A DNA stretch of 64,000 nucleotides from Microcoleus sp. EPA2 (GCA_020882975.1 JAHRFD010000010.1:1-64000), one strand, 5' to 3'; shown: positions 34,473 to 43,691, counted from the stretch's first letter. Made by a program: numbers and translations. The notes: generated from the letters alone by a model not told the origin.

Positions 34473-36713
34473 TTAATCAACTAATGCGATCGCCCTTTTA
34501 GTCAAAGCATCAGCAGTCAACCCATTAAACGCCATCAACTCACCAGCACTAGCAGTCGTTTCCCCGCGCTTCCAAGCGAAAGTATCGCGCGGACAATTGC
34601 TGCGGAGCATCACAGGCTCCAACATCCCAGAAGCGCCGCCTATGACACCAATCAAGGCATCTCCGCCAAACATTTCGGCAAATTTGTCATCGCTCAAAAA
34701 GCCGCCGTCAGGAGCCGAACAAGTATCCCAAGCAACATCAGTTGGACGATACAAACGCCGAGGATTAATAATAGAAACAATCCGCGAACCAACACCTGAT
34801 TTTTCCAAAGATGCCGCTGCTTCAAACACCGGAATCAAACTCATATCGCCAATGACAGCAAATACAACTTTCTTACCCCCCCCTTGATTAAGGGGGGTTT
34901 GGGGGGGTTCGATTTCTTGCAACACAATAGCACCATCTTCCAAACCTTGGCGAGTCTGGGCAAAAGTAGTCCGAATTGGTAGCGGCGACTTGCTAGCAGT
35001 AATCACAATTCCCTTATTCTTCGCAGTCAAAGCCCAATCGTAACAAGCTTGAATACTGTTAGCATCTGGTGGAAACAAAGGAAACACATTCCCATTCCGC
35101 ATCATGGCGGCAAAATAAGCCTCAATTTCCGGGCGTTGGTGCGTCCAACCATTGCGGCCTTGTTCTAAAGCACCTGCTGTAAATAAGGTGACAGTAGCTG
35201 GAGTTGGACGACGCAATTCGGCCATTGCTTGAGTAACAGTTTGCCAAATTGGTAAACCGTTGATAGCAAAAGATTCGTAAGAACACCACAAACTCCGCGC
35301 GCCGAATAGCGACAAACCTACGGCTAAACCTGCACAAGCATCTTCGCTCAAAGGTTCGTAAACTTGTCCCTTTGGCCCTTGATTGTAGAGGTCATCTGTG
35401 GTTGGGTGAATGATTTTCAGGGCTTGGTTGATGTTGGCAATTCCAGATGCTTCGTTGCCATCTGCATTGGTGACAACAAAAGTGCGATCGCGCTCGCCGA
35501 CTTTCCCTACCAAACGTCCCATGGCAGTTGTCGAAACCTTCGCTTCTCCACCCACAGCAAATTCCTCTAAAGGCAATTCACCTAAATCTGCCAATGGTAA
35601 TTCAAACTCTGTTACCACAGTTTTTGCTGCTGGCCCGCCACCGGCGCGTTCAGCATTTGTCCGCACCAATTGCCAAGCTTCTACACTCAAAGCCCGCTCT
35701 TTTAAAGCACTGACAATATGCGGTGCATCTAGGGTATCTTTGGGATAAAGGTTGTGAGATTTGGAGCCGCGGGCGTGCACGCCGGCACCTTTCAACTGTT
35801 TGATGATAAACACAGTTAGTTTGCCACCGAGAGCAGATTTTGCAGCTTTGTCAACTCCTTGCAAAACAGCTTTGGTAAATGCCATGCGCTGTTCTAGGGA
35901 AAAAGCAGTGCTGTCAACATAATCTTCCGGTTGATTTTTATCGTCAAATTCCTTAGCGTCAATTAAGATGATTTCTTCAAAACCATTTCCTTGCCAATAA
36001 GCAATCATTTCCGCATTGGTTTTAGTCGAAACCATGCTATGATGTTCTTGAGAATATCCGTTCCAAACTAATACTGGTAAAAAGTTAGTAGCCTGTGGAT
36101 ACGCAGTGTGAAAATGTCCCATGCTGCTCATCGGATAGGGTTCCCCCATGCCACCGTCGCCCATGGTAAAAGCAAACAGTTTGTCGGGGTGCAAAAGTGC
36201 TCCTGACATGGCAAAATGCTGTCCTTGTCCGAGGGGACCTGCTGGTGCTAAAAGACCTGGAATAAAGCCGGAAAGATGTCCTAACAAACCGTCTTTTTCT
36301 CGGAATTTGTCGCGCATTTGCTGCACGTTGACAATTTCCATGTCTTCTAAAGAGCGATCGAGAAACATGGCACTGTAAAAGCCGGGGGCGTGATGCCCGA
36401 CTTCGGTGACAATATTCTTGTGTCCCAGCATCACCAATGCCGCGTAGGCCTCGGCTTGGCTAGCAAATCCCCCCGGATGTCCCGATGCCTTGCTGGCTGT
36501 TACTTGCAGCGTCAGGTAGCGCAATGCGTCAGCAGCGAGCATCGTTTGAAAGACGGCGGCGGGATCTGCTGCATCGGCGATCGACTTGCTTCCGGTGGCG
36601 ATCGCAGGTGCTTTCCCATAAGTCTCAAAACCAGCCACCGTCTCGGAAAAATATTGAATGCCTTCGCAAAAAGCTGGCGTTGCTGACGTTGGTTTCGGGC
36701 TAGTTGCTGTCAT
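34473..36713 (-). CDS. Phosphoketolase/transketolase-superfamily ThDP enzyme
   Basis: This 746-residue protein has ThDP-enzyme features: ASGHPGGFASQAE near the N-terminus and the cofactor-binding motif GDGGMGEPYPMSSMG ending near VWNGYS. C-terminal segments such as EQGRNGWTHQRPEIEAYF and FPPDANSIQACYDW are close to phosphoketolases. Length is between transketolase and phosphoketolase. It probably cleaves sugar phosphates such as xylulose 5-phosphate. The substrate is uncertain. A segment PPQTPLNQGGG near residue 610 is encoded by a genomic CCCCC/GGGGG repeat and looks inserted. It is monocistronic. Confidence 0.75.
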   Translation of the reverse strand: MTATSPKPTSATPAFCEGIQYFSETVAGFETYGKAPAIATGSKSIADAADPAAVFQTMLAADALRYLTLQVTASKASGHPGGFASQAEAYAALVMLGHKNIVTEVGHHAPGFYSAMFLDRSLEDMEIVNVQQMRDKFREKDGLLGHLSGFIPGLLAPAGPLGQGQHFAMSGALLHPDKLFAFTMGDGGMGEPYPMSSMGHFHTAYPQATNFLPVLVWNGYSQEHHSMVSTKTNAEMIAYWQGNGFEEIILIDAKEFDDKNQPEDYVDSTAFSLEQRMAFTKAVLQGVDKAAKSALGGKLTVFIIKQLKGAGVHARGSKSHNLYPKDTLDAPHIVSALKERALSVEAWQLVRTNAERAGGGPAAKTVVTEFELPLADLGELPLEEFAVGGEAKVSTTAMGRLVGKVGERDRTFVVTNADGNEASGIANINQALKIIHPTTDDLYNQGPKGQVYEPLSEDACAGLAVGLSLFGARSLWCSYESFAINGLPIWQTVTQAMAELRRPTPATVTLFTAGALEQGRNGWTHQRPEIEAYFAAMMRNGNVFPLFPPDANSIQACYDWALTAKNKGIVITASKSPLPIRTTFAQTRQGLEDGAIVLQEIEPPQTPLNQGGGKKVVFAVIGDMSLIPVFEAAASLEKSGVGSRIVSIINPRRLYRPTDVAWDTCSAPDGGFLSDDKFAEMFGGDALIGVIGGASGMLEPVMLRSNCPRDTFAWKRGETTASAGELMAFNGLTADALTKRAIALVD

Positions 36714-36941
36714 GCTTGATACCTGAAAAATTTGAATTAGATTGATGTAACAGTAATTTTATAGCTTCCGTGTTCCAAAAAATCATCAGTTCTATTATAT
36801 CTATCATAAATAACTTAAATTTATCCCATCTCAAATTAAATTTAGCAAGTATTTAAATAATATAAGGCTCCCCAAAAATACTGTAAAATAATTCAATTTG
36901 AGAAAATTTAGATTAAATTATCAGGCGAATTTGGTCAACTC

Positions 36942-37157
36942 ATATCATTTCCGGTTACACCGTCAGGTGATGTTGACAGTTGACGGTTGACAGTGAACAG
37001 TGAACAGTGAAATCGAATTTACTATTCCGATGCTAACAAATTTGATATTATATAAAATCCTCTCTTCATCGTCCTGTATTAAACTCTCTCTTCTCTTGCT
37101 TCGCGTACTTCGCGCCTTCGCGGTTAAATCACCTGACGATACCACCGGAATTGATAT
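36942..37157. mobile_element. MITE-like element with 29-base inverted ends
   Basis: The left end (36942-36970, starting ATATCATTTCCGGTT and ending CCGTCAGGTGA) and the right end (37129-37157, starting TCACCTGACG and ending CCGGAATTGATAT) are inverted repeats with 24 of 29 positions matching. The 216-base unit has no gene. Inside lie GTTGAC/GTGAAC tandem repeats and a TTCGCGCCTTCGCGG segment. End-like sequences recur near 45805 and 59888. The spacer 36714-37185 holds no gene. Confidence 0.6.
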
Positions 37158-37185
37158 CACGGATATTTAATTAAGGTTCCCTAGT

Positions 37186-38406
37186 CTATTCCAGCCGTTC
37201 TTTAAGATCAATATAAGGTATAGTCCCGCTTTCAAAAATAGAAGGCTGAGCTTTTTGATTCGCCAACCACACAAAGAAACTGCTTAGGGCAGGAATCGGA
37301 TCTTGATCGCGACGTAGGGTGTAGATCAAACCTTCGCAAGGTCCATTAACGCGGCTACTGGTGCAAATCGCCTTCTGGTTATTTACCATACCTACAGTCA
37401 CATAATTTAGCTGTTGGTTGCGACTGTAATTTTCTAGGCGCTGAGTCACTTGTCGGCAACGAGTTAGAGGATCGTAGCCAGAATTAGCAAAAAAATTAGA
37501 ATTCCACCGAATCCAAGTCTCCCTAATCCCTGCGGGATTTTGATACACTGTCATCGGTTCTCCTGTCGATGTATCACACAAAAATCCCCCCGGCCTCATG
37601 TTCGGTTGGTTTTGGTTAGAAACCCGGTTCATAGAAAGACTGCTGAGAATATCCAAGCTGTTACGCTTATTTTGTGATAGTAACCCCAGAAAAATATCGA
37701 TCGGAATTGCTGAATTTAATCCCGTTTTTATCTCTTCACTCTGACCGTTCCACGGGCTAGTCACAGTACCCACAGTATCTCCTTGACCGTGAATTCCCAC
37801 AATTTTGCCATCAACATCAAATACAGGCCCTCCACTCATGCCTCGCCTAGTCACCGCTTGATAGCGCAGTCTGTAACCCGATGATGCGCGATCGAGCCGA
37901 GAAGAGATAATACCAGCAGTAAACTCCAGTTTTTTTTCTACTCCAGAGGCAATGGGTAGCGGATAGCCAGCCACATAAATAGGAGAACCGACAACTGCAC
38001 TTCGTGACTCTCCCATGGGTGCTACAGGATACTGTTCTTGGCTCTGAAATTGTAGCAGCGCTAAGTCTATATCTCTGTCATTTTTCGGTAGCCTTTGTAT
38101 TCGGATGACAGCATAATCTTTCTCCAAATGAGTGCGAATACTGTATTTTTGGGCCTGGCTTGCTACCACATGATTAGCTGTCAAAACAGTGTAAATATTA
38201 CCCTGTTTCGCAATAATTACTCCTGAGCCACTACCCGCAAAACCCATGGTGTTGTTGACTTCCACAGTTGTCAACATCGCTAACTGGGCAATTTCTTGGG
38301 ATGTTTTGGCGCTGGCAGCATATTGTTGGATCACCACCTGTGCAACTGTAAATGCACCAGTCAAGATGATTGTCAGTGCGTCAAACCGCAAACTCCACAC
38401 ATTCAT
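37186..38406 (-). CDS. S1 protease fused to a COP23 domain
   Basis: The ATG at 38406 has GGGAG upstream and overlaps the preceding stop by one base (TGATG), giving 406 residues. A longer frame exists but ignores this coupling. A membrane or signal segment (about 10-28) precedes the S1 domain with His79 (LTANHVVAS), Asp114 (DLALLQF) and Ser191 (RRGMSGGPVF). From about residue 275 a COP23 domain follows (GFLCDTSTGEPMTVYQ, CRQVTQRLENY, PCEGLIYTLRRDQDP). It is the third unit in a COP23, S1, S1-COP23 series. Confidence 0.88.
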   Translation of the reverse strand: MNVWSLRFDALTIILTGAFTVAQVVIQQYAASAKTSQEIAQLAMLTTVEVNNTMGFAGSGSGVIIAKQGNIYTVLTANHVVASQAQKYSIRTHLEKDYAVIRIQRLPKNDRDIDLALLQFQSQEQYPVAPMGESRSAVVGSPIYVAGYPLPIASGVEKKLEFTAGIISSRLDRASSGYRLRYQAVTRRGMSGGPVFDVDGKIVGIHGQGDTVGTVTSPWNGQSEEIKTGLNSAIPIDIFLGLLSQNKRNSLDILSSLSMNRVSNQNQPNMRPGGFLCDTSTGEPMTVYQNPAGIRETWIRWNSNFFANSGYDPLTRCRQVTQRLENYSRNQQLNYVTVGMVNNQKAICTSSRVNGPCEGLIYTLRRDQDPIPALSSFFVWLANQKAQPSIFESGTIPYIDLKERLE

Positions 38407-39086
38407 CAGTAACTCCCTAGATGAAACGAGGCTAACTGCAAATATATACTGATGGGAATTCCCCAACTAGATTTAACCATTTTCTCCAATAATTCCGGCG
38501 TTGGTTCGCTTCCATCTTCAAAAGCATAGACACCAAAATTTGGATCTCGATACTTGCCCCGACCGTTAATCCCAACTAACAAACCTTTGGCATTAAAAAT
38601 CGGACCACCACTCATACCAATTTTAACCTCATTTGTATAACCCAAGCTATAGCCTTGGGGCAAAGATTTCGGTAGTACCAGCGAAACGACTCCCCGTGTC
38701 ATCACCCAAGCATCAACCTCCGAATCCCCAGGAAACCCTGCTGCTAGCACAGTTTCTGAGACCGCTGCTGGCTCAGGGCTGATTGGTGCTAATTTATACT
38801 CTTTATGACTGCGAAACTGAACGATCGCCAGATCCGTATTACCAAGTCTCTGGACTGTTGAGAGCAAAGGTTTGTGGAGGATGCCATCCCAGGTCACTAT
38901 GGTGCGATCGCCCCGATCGAAGGCGACAACGTGCCAGCTAGTGAGCACCGTGTAAATTTGCCCACTCGATCGGACGATCGCCCCAGAACCCGAAAATTTC
39001 CCCGTCTTAATGCGTACCGTTGTTTGACGCGCCAACTTTTCCACATCCACCCCCGGAAGGGACGATGGAACTGAAAATTGCCCCAA
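38406..39086 (-). CDS. S1 protease domain without its own signal peptide
   Basis: This 226-residue frame starts at TTG (39086). It has the full S1 triad: His52 (LTSWHVVAF), Asp85 (TDLAIVQF) and Ser159 (KIGMSGGPIF). It lacks a signal peptide, unlike the other S1 genes here. Its frame stays open upstream to 39134, overlapping the COP23 gene through the run at 39108-39121. A -1 shift there would fuse it to the COP23 protein and give it an export signal. Its stop overlaps the next start. Confidence 0.8.
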   Translation of the reverse strand: MGQFSVPSSLPGVDVEKLARQTTVRIKTGKFSGSGAIVRSSGQIYTVLTSWHVVAFDRGDRTIVTWDGILHKPLLSTVQRLGNTDLAIVQFRSHKEYKLAPISPEPAAVSETVLAAGFPGDSEVDAWVMTRGVVSLVLPKSLPQGYSLGYTNEVKIGMSGGPIFNAKGLLVGINGRGKYRDPNFGVYAFEDGSEPTPELLEKMVKSSWGIPISIYLQLASFHLGSY

Positions 39087-39088
39087 TC

Positions 39089-39664
39089 TTAAGGGAGAAG
39101 CGACTCTGGGGAAAAAGGGGGCCGTTGTACTATCTTATTAGTATTTTCTCCTAGTTTTTCCGTCACATCTATGTAAGGAATTATACTAGATTCGTCCAAA
39201 GAGGGCATTCCGACTTGTCCTTGACGCCAAGCCAACAAGTTATACAAAGAGCCGATCGGATCTTGACCGGGCTTGAGAGTATAAATCAAATTTTGGCAGA
39301 TGCCATTCATTTGGTTAGCGGTGCAAATGACGTTTTGACCATTCATGACACCCACAGTAATGTACTTGAGCTGCTGGTTACGGCGATAGGTTTCGAGGCG
39401 CTGGCTGACTAATTGACACCGAGTTTCCGGGTCATAGCCAGAACCAGAAAAGTAATCTGAAGTCCACTCAATCCAAGGCTCGATCGCACCTTGAGGGTTT
39501 TGATAAACGGTAACAGGCTGACTGTTAGAGGTGCTGCACCAAAATCTACCTTCCCCTTGGATCGGCTGTGAAGGTCTGCTGTGACTGGGTTGACACAAAA
39601 CGGTCATGCTGATGATGGGGATCACAGTTGTTATCCCCAGTTTTGTCAATAATTGGTATTTCAT
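39089..39664 (-). CDS. COP23-domain exported protein
   Basis: The ATG at 39664 is preferred over 39709 because it gives a signal peptide directly (KYQLLTKLGITTVIPIISM). The protein has 191 residues. The COP23 domain shows FWCSTSNSQPVTVYQNPQG, RCQLVSQRLETYRRN, VICTANQMNGICQNL and IPYIDVTEKLG. It closely resembles the C-terminal half of the S1-COP23 protein downstream. Its end (QRPPFSPESLLP) lies over the homopolymeric run that may cause a shift into the S1 frame. Confidence 0.85.
   Translation of the reverse strand: MKYQLLTKLGITTVIPIISMTVLCQPSHSRPSQPIQGEGRFWCSTSNSQPVTVYQNPQGAIEPWIEWTSDYFSGSGYDPETRCQLVSQRLETYRRNQQLKYITVGVMNGQNVICTANQMNGICQNLIYTLKPGQDPIGSLYNLLAWRQGQVGMPSLDESSIIPYIDVTEKLGENTNKIVQRPPFSPESLLP
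39108..39121 (-). other. Candidate -1 frameshift site between COP23 and S1 frames
   Basis: The minus strand reads CCCCCTTTTTCCCC. In the COP23 frame the codons are CGG CCC CCT TTT TCC, so C CCT TTT is a canonical X-XXY-YYZ slippery heptamer. The S1 frame is the -1 frame and is open from 39134, so one -1 event makes a COP23-S1 fusion. An ordinary indel or a base-calling error in the run would look the same. Confidence 0.5.
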
Positions 39665-40064
39665 GATGATCTCACCCTGGTTAATAAAAATTGTCAAAAG
39701 AATTGCCAACTAATGATTTAGGGCCGCAGCTCCTATCAAATTCGCTGGTATCGAGATTGTGTTTTTCAGGACTTATGTATCGCCTGAAACGTGACATCAC
39801 ACTACCGACAAAGTATTGGATATCACTTGCTACTCGAGCTACAAGCTTTATCAGCTCGTCTTTTGTCAGGGTAACACCCGTGATGGGTGTCACCCTTTAT
39901 ACTCTACATCAAACAAAGGAAATTAACCAGTTTTTTCACTTTATTTTCATTTACGTACTACGCACGCCCAAAATATTTTTAACTATGTAAAATTACGTAT
40001 AAAATGCTTGCTACTACTAACTCTCTCTCTCAATAGACAGATTGCTTGTTGAGTATTAAAAACG

Positions 40065-40673
40065 ATGAACAATATCTATCAAAACTTCCGGTATTTAGTC
40101 GCTGGGTTAATTTTGCTCAGTGCCAGCAGTTGTTCTAGCTCCGATGCAGCTAACTCAGGAGAAAATCAGGATCTAACCGCAACCACTCAACCTCAGTTCG
40201 GACACATACAACTAACGCCAAATCAAATTAACCCTAAATTTAGCCAAGTGTCCCAGCAATTTAGTCCTGTGGAGCCAGTTTTAGCCACTGGAACCACAGA
40301 ATTAGACAGCACTGTCACAGTAACGGTCTATAAAGTAGACAATAATTGTAAAAGTCTCCACCCGGAAACAGTTACAGGACAAGACAACCAGCTAATGTCA
40401 TCTGCTGTGAATGAAGTGTTAAAACAGCAGGTGTTTACGAGTCTAGGTTTGGTGGGTTATCGACTTAGAATCGATCGCACTCTGGGCATCGCCACCGTAG
40501 ATTTACGAACATCAGGGAACGACCGACAAAAATTGCAAAATTTGTCTAGTTGTCAAATGTTAAGTTTGTTCGGTGGCGTGCGCCAAACCTTAACCAGTTA
40601 TGCTCCTTGGCAAATTAAAACTGTTCGTTTTACAGAGCTTGGAGAGGATATTTTGAGCACAGTTAGAGAATAA
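40065..40673 (+). CDS. Lipoprotein, GerMN-like
   Basis: This 202-residue protein has a lipobox LSASSC with Cys at about residue 23, so it is predicted to be a lipoprotein. The region 75-200 (VTVTVYKVDNNC, IATVDLRTSGNDRQKLQNLSSCQML) resembles GerMN domains of exported or spore-germination-type lipoproteins. This is moderate evidence. The function in cyanobacteria is unknown. It is monocistronic, and a hairpin follows. Confidence 0.7.
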   Translation: MNNIYQNFRYLVAGLILLSASSCSSSDAANSGENQDLTATTQPQFGHIQLTPNQINPKFSQVSQQFSPVEPVLATGTTELDSTVTVTVYKVDNNCKSLHPETVTGQDNQLMSSAVNEVLKQQVFTSLGLVGYRLRIDRTLGIATVDLRTSGNDRQKLQNLSSCQMLSLFGGVRQTLTSYAPWQIKTVRFTELGEDILSTVRE

Positions 40674-40686
40674 GCCCGCGCCCGCC

Positions 40687-40714
40687 CCCCAACTATCACC
40701 AAGTGTAGTTGGGG
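40687..40714 (+). terminator. Hairpin after the lipoprotein gene
   Basis: A perfect 9-base stem (CCCCAACTA / TAGTTGGGG) with a ten-base loop lies 14 bases after the stop and is followed by CTTCTC. It is a likely factor-independent terminator, although the T-tract is weak. Confidence 0.6.
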
Positions 40715-40844
40715 CTTCTCAGCAAAATAATAATTAAAAAGGTCTTATTCCCGCTCCTAACCACAAGCCCGGCTATCCATCTGAGTCGCTTAATATAAAA
40801 TATAAAATATAAAAATTCAGACGACCAACCCCCTGGTAATTCCC

Positions 40845-42221
40845 ATGACACTACCTAACGGCCCAAAAACTCTGCCCTTTATACAGCTAATTCAATGGAT
40901 TGCCGATCCATTAACATACATGGATAAATGTGCTAAGGAATACGGCGACATTTTCACAACTCAATGGGGAGATATGGAACCATTTGTGATGGTCAGTCAC
41001 CCGGAAGCGGTGCAGTTCATGCTCAACAGTAGCGCTTTAGAAGCTCCAGGGAGCATGAACAGCATCCTAAAACCCTTACTGGGAGAACAATCCATGATTA
41101 TCCTCTCAGGTATGAGGCACAAACGCGAGCGTCAATTATTGATGCCCCCGTTTCATGGGGAACGGATGCGGAACTACGGCCAGCAAATTTGCGATATTGC
41201 TTTAGATGTTGCCAGCAAATGGTCGGTGGAGAAACCTTTTTTCGCCCGCAGCGCCATGCAGGAAGTCACCATGCGGGTAATCTTACAGGCGGTTTTTGGG
41301 TTGGATGACGGCCCACGATTGCAACAAATCAGGCCCTTACTTGCCTCAATTCTGGATATGACTGGTTCTCCCCTGCGATCGAGTATGCTATTTTTCAACT
41401 GGATGCAGCAAGATTGGGGTCCCTGGAGTCCTTGGGGACGAATGAAACAGCGCCAACGACAAATCAACGAACTAATCTATGCTGAAATAGCCGAACGCAG
41501 AGACAAACCAGATGCCAACCGTACCGACATTCTCAGCTTAATGATGGCCGCCCGCGACGAAAATGGGCAACCGATGACCGATGAAGAATTGCGCGACGAG
41601 TTGATGACACTGCTGTTTGCCGGCCACGAAACCACCGCCACAGCCCTAGCTTGGGCATTTTACTGGATTCACAGTTTGCCATCGGTGCGCCACAAACTGC
41701 TGCAAGAATTAGACAGTTTGGGGGAAAATCCCGACCCGATGGATATTTTCCGCTTGCCCTACCTGAGTGCAGTTTGTCAAGAGACGCTGCGGATTTATCC
41801 CGTGGGAATGCTCACCTTTCCGCGAGTAGTCAAGTCCCCCGTGGAACTGATGGGATATCAACTAGAGCCTGGTACGGTTCTGGTCGGCTCGATTTATTTA
41901 ACCCACCGTCGCGAAGATTTGTATCCAGAACCGCTGCAATTTAAACCAGAACGGTTTTTGGAGAGGCAATTCTCCCCTTACGAGTATGTCCCCTTTGGAG
42001 GGGGAAGCAGGCGCTGCATCGGCATGGCCCTGGCGCAGTTGGAGATGAAACTGGTGTTAGCACAAATTTTGCGGAATTTCGACCTAGTATTGGCCCAGAA
42101 CCAGCCTGTGCAACCAAAGCGTCGAGGGGTGACTTTAGGCCCAGCCGGCGGTGTGCCGATGGTGATGACTGGGCCGCGGCAGCGACAGCAGATGCCTGAA
42201 CCTGTTGTCAGCGGGGTTTGA
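40845..42221 (+). CDS. Cytochrome P450, CYP110-like
   Basis: This 458-residue protein has the P450 landmarks: oxygen-binding AGHETT at 259-264, the ExxR pair Glu313-Arg316 (ETLR), and the heme-binding loop FGGGSRRCIG with Cys391. The opening (LPNGPKTLPFIQLIQW) and length fit the CYP110 family that is widespread in filamentous cyanobacteria and oxidises fatty acids, alkanes or terpenes. The substrate is not predictable here. No redox partner gene is nearby. The promoter region is AT-rich with a TATAAAAT-like run at about 40795. Confidence 0.9.
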   Translation: MTLPNGPKTLPFIQLIQWIADPLTYMDKCAKEYGDIFTTQWGDMEPFVMVSHPEAVQFMLNSSALEAPGSMNSILKPLLGEQSMIILSGMRHKRERQLLMPPFHGERMRNYGQQICDIALDVASKWSVEKPFFARSAMQEVTMRVILQAVFGLDDGPRLQQIRPLLASILDMTGSPLRSSMLFFNWMQQDWGPWSPWGRMKQRQRQINELIYAEIAERRDKPDANRTDILSLMMAARDENGQPMTDEELRDELMTLLFAGHETTATALAWAFYWIHSLPSVRHKLLQELDSLGENPDPMDIFRLPYLSAVCQETLRIYPVGMLTFPRVVKSPVELMGYQLEPGTVLVGSIYLTHRREDLYPEPLQFKPERFLERQFSPYEYVPFGGGSRRCIGMALAQLEMKLVLAQILRNFDLVLAQNQPVQPKRRGVTLGPAGGVPMVMTGPRQRQQMPEPVVSGV

Positions 42222-42911
42222 AACTATAAATTAATTTCGAGACTAAACTATCCATAACTTACTGTTTGGGTGGTTTTTTTTTTGCCCCAGGTTCCATCGC
42301 ATCACCCTCGACTATTACACCTAATGCTTGTGGTTTTTTGTTCTAACCATTGAATAGCTGTTTCCGTCAAATTAAAATTTCCAGTTTAAAATAGTTTCAG
42401 CCTTGTAAAGACAGGATCAAAGCAAAAGTGGGCGATTGCAATAGCCCTCTTGATCGATCGAAAACCTCACTGCCATAATTTAAAAACATATGCATACCCT
42501 GTTATTCAGCAAGGGCGGAAGCGTGTGGGCATTGCCTGCTATCTTTCGCCCTCTTTATTTTTGAGAACGCAGAAGGAAGAAGGTCCTTCGACCCTTTGAC
42601 CCTTCGACTGCGTTTATGCTGAGCGAAACGGCACTCTGAGTGATGAAGTGGCCGTAGGCGCGTGGGTAGTCGAAGGGCTTGGCGTTGCTTCGCGGGCCCA
42701 AGCGAGTCAGGAAGAAGGAAGATTCTCCCCATTTTTCCCATTTGCAATTCTGCAAAAAACAATTAATCTATTCTTAAACTAACTCTTTATAAGTAAGTCC
42801 GCCTAATTAAATGCAAGATCCAAATCGCTCAAAAGCTTACTGGCTTGCTATTCTTCACATCGATCCTCTTCCTTCTTCACATCGATCTTCTTCCTTCTAC
42901 TTATCACTCAC
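42222..42911. repeat. Long gene-free spacer with short repeats
   Basis: No protein-coding gene is supported. The stretch holds CCTTCGACCCTTCGAC repeats at about 42586, a CTTCCTTCTTCACATCGAT unit of 22 bases repeated twice at about 42852-42898, and a long C/T-rich tract. Open frames in this region have no codon bias or ribosome-binding sites. A promoter for the following genes may be present, but none is obvious. Confidence 0.6.
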
Positions 42912-43199
42912 TTAATCTTCTGTTTTGAGAAATTCTGATACGGAAACTGACTTCGGCAGATTCTCTATATCTTGAATTTCGCTCTCGTGGGCAAAAAACT
43001 CTACTTCTTTATCGTCAATCTCGATCTGATAGCTAGCGGTAGCAGTGACAATGCGTCGCTTTTTTTTATCTTCTACTAACACCCAACACACAACAGGTCT
43101 TACCCACCTCTCGACGTGCTGGCTTTGCTTGGTACTCCCAAAGGCATACCAACCCTTTGCTTCAATAATTTGAAGCACTTTAAAATCATGATTTGCCAT
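42912..43199 (-). CDS. Small hypothetical protein
   Basis: This 95-residue protein has GAG near the ATG as a weak ribosome-binding site. It is beta-rich (WVRPVVCWVLVEDKKKRRIVTATAS, YQIEIDDKEVEFF) and has no signal peptide. I do not recognise the family. It stands alone and is divergent from moaD. Confidence 0.6.
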   Translation of the reverse strand: MANHDFKVLQIIEAKGWYAFGSTKQSQHVERWVRPVVCWVLVEDKKKRRIVTATASYQIEIDDKEVEFFAHESEIQDIENLPKSVSVSEFLKTED

Positions 43200-43377
43200 A
43201 AATATCTCGATCGCCTTAACTTCACTATTACTGCTGTCTAAAACCTATGTAAACTTATCTAAAGCTCTGTTTAGATAATTAGTGTTTACTTCCTAGGCTT
43301 TTGGGTAGTTGGCTATCCCAAGATAAGATTGTATTGTGTATTTGAGCCTTGGCTAAAATTTCTAGATTTTAATTATC

Positions 43378-43638
43378 GTGTCTAACTCTTCGATTACCAT
43401 CACCGTTAAATTTTTTGCAGCCTTTAGTGAAGCCTACAGTGTTTCTGAACAAACATGGGAATTTCCCATCCTTACCCCAGTCTCTCAAGTGCTCGATCGC
43501 GCGATCGCCCAACATCCCCAATTAGAACCCTGGCGCGATCGTACCCGCTTCGGGATTAACCTGGAATTCGTCTCCCCTGACACCATCCTTCAAGAGGGCG
43601 ACGAAGTTGTACTGATTCCCCCTGTCAGTGGTGGATAG
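43378..43638 (+). CDS. moaD: Molybdopterin synthase small subunit MoaD-like
   Basis: This 86-residue protein begins at GTG (43378). It has a ubiquitin-like fold pattern with ITVKFFAAFSE near the start and ends in PPVSGG. The C-terminal Gly-Gly is the site of thiocarboxylate formation. It donates sulfur to MoaE-bound precursor Z-derived cPMP in molybdopterin synthesis. No moaE gene is adjacent. A second, related carrier lies downstream of threonine synthase. Confidence 0.85.
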   Translation: MSNSSITITVKFFAAFSEAYSVSEQTWEFPILTPVSQVLDRAIAQHPQLEPWRDRTRFGINLEFVSPDTILQEGDEVVLIPPVSGG

Positions 43639-43691
43639 CGGATGGGGCATGGGGCAACCCCCCTGTCAGTGGTGGGTAGCGGATGGGGCAT
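43620..43691. repeat. Tandem duplication of the moaD 3' end
   Basis: The end of moaD (CCTGTCAGTGGTGGATAGCG and onward) is repeated 41 bases later with one difference (GGTGGGTAGC). The second copy is outside the gene. It shows a local duplication that left the stop codon intact. Confidence 0.75.

Noticed and set aside
42502..42762. Two minus-strand frames in the spacer after the P450 gene
   Set aside because: They cross simple C/T-rich and CTTCGAC repeats and have no family likeness or start signal.
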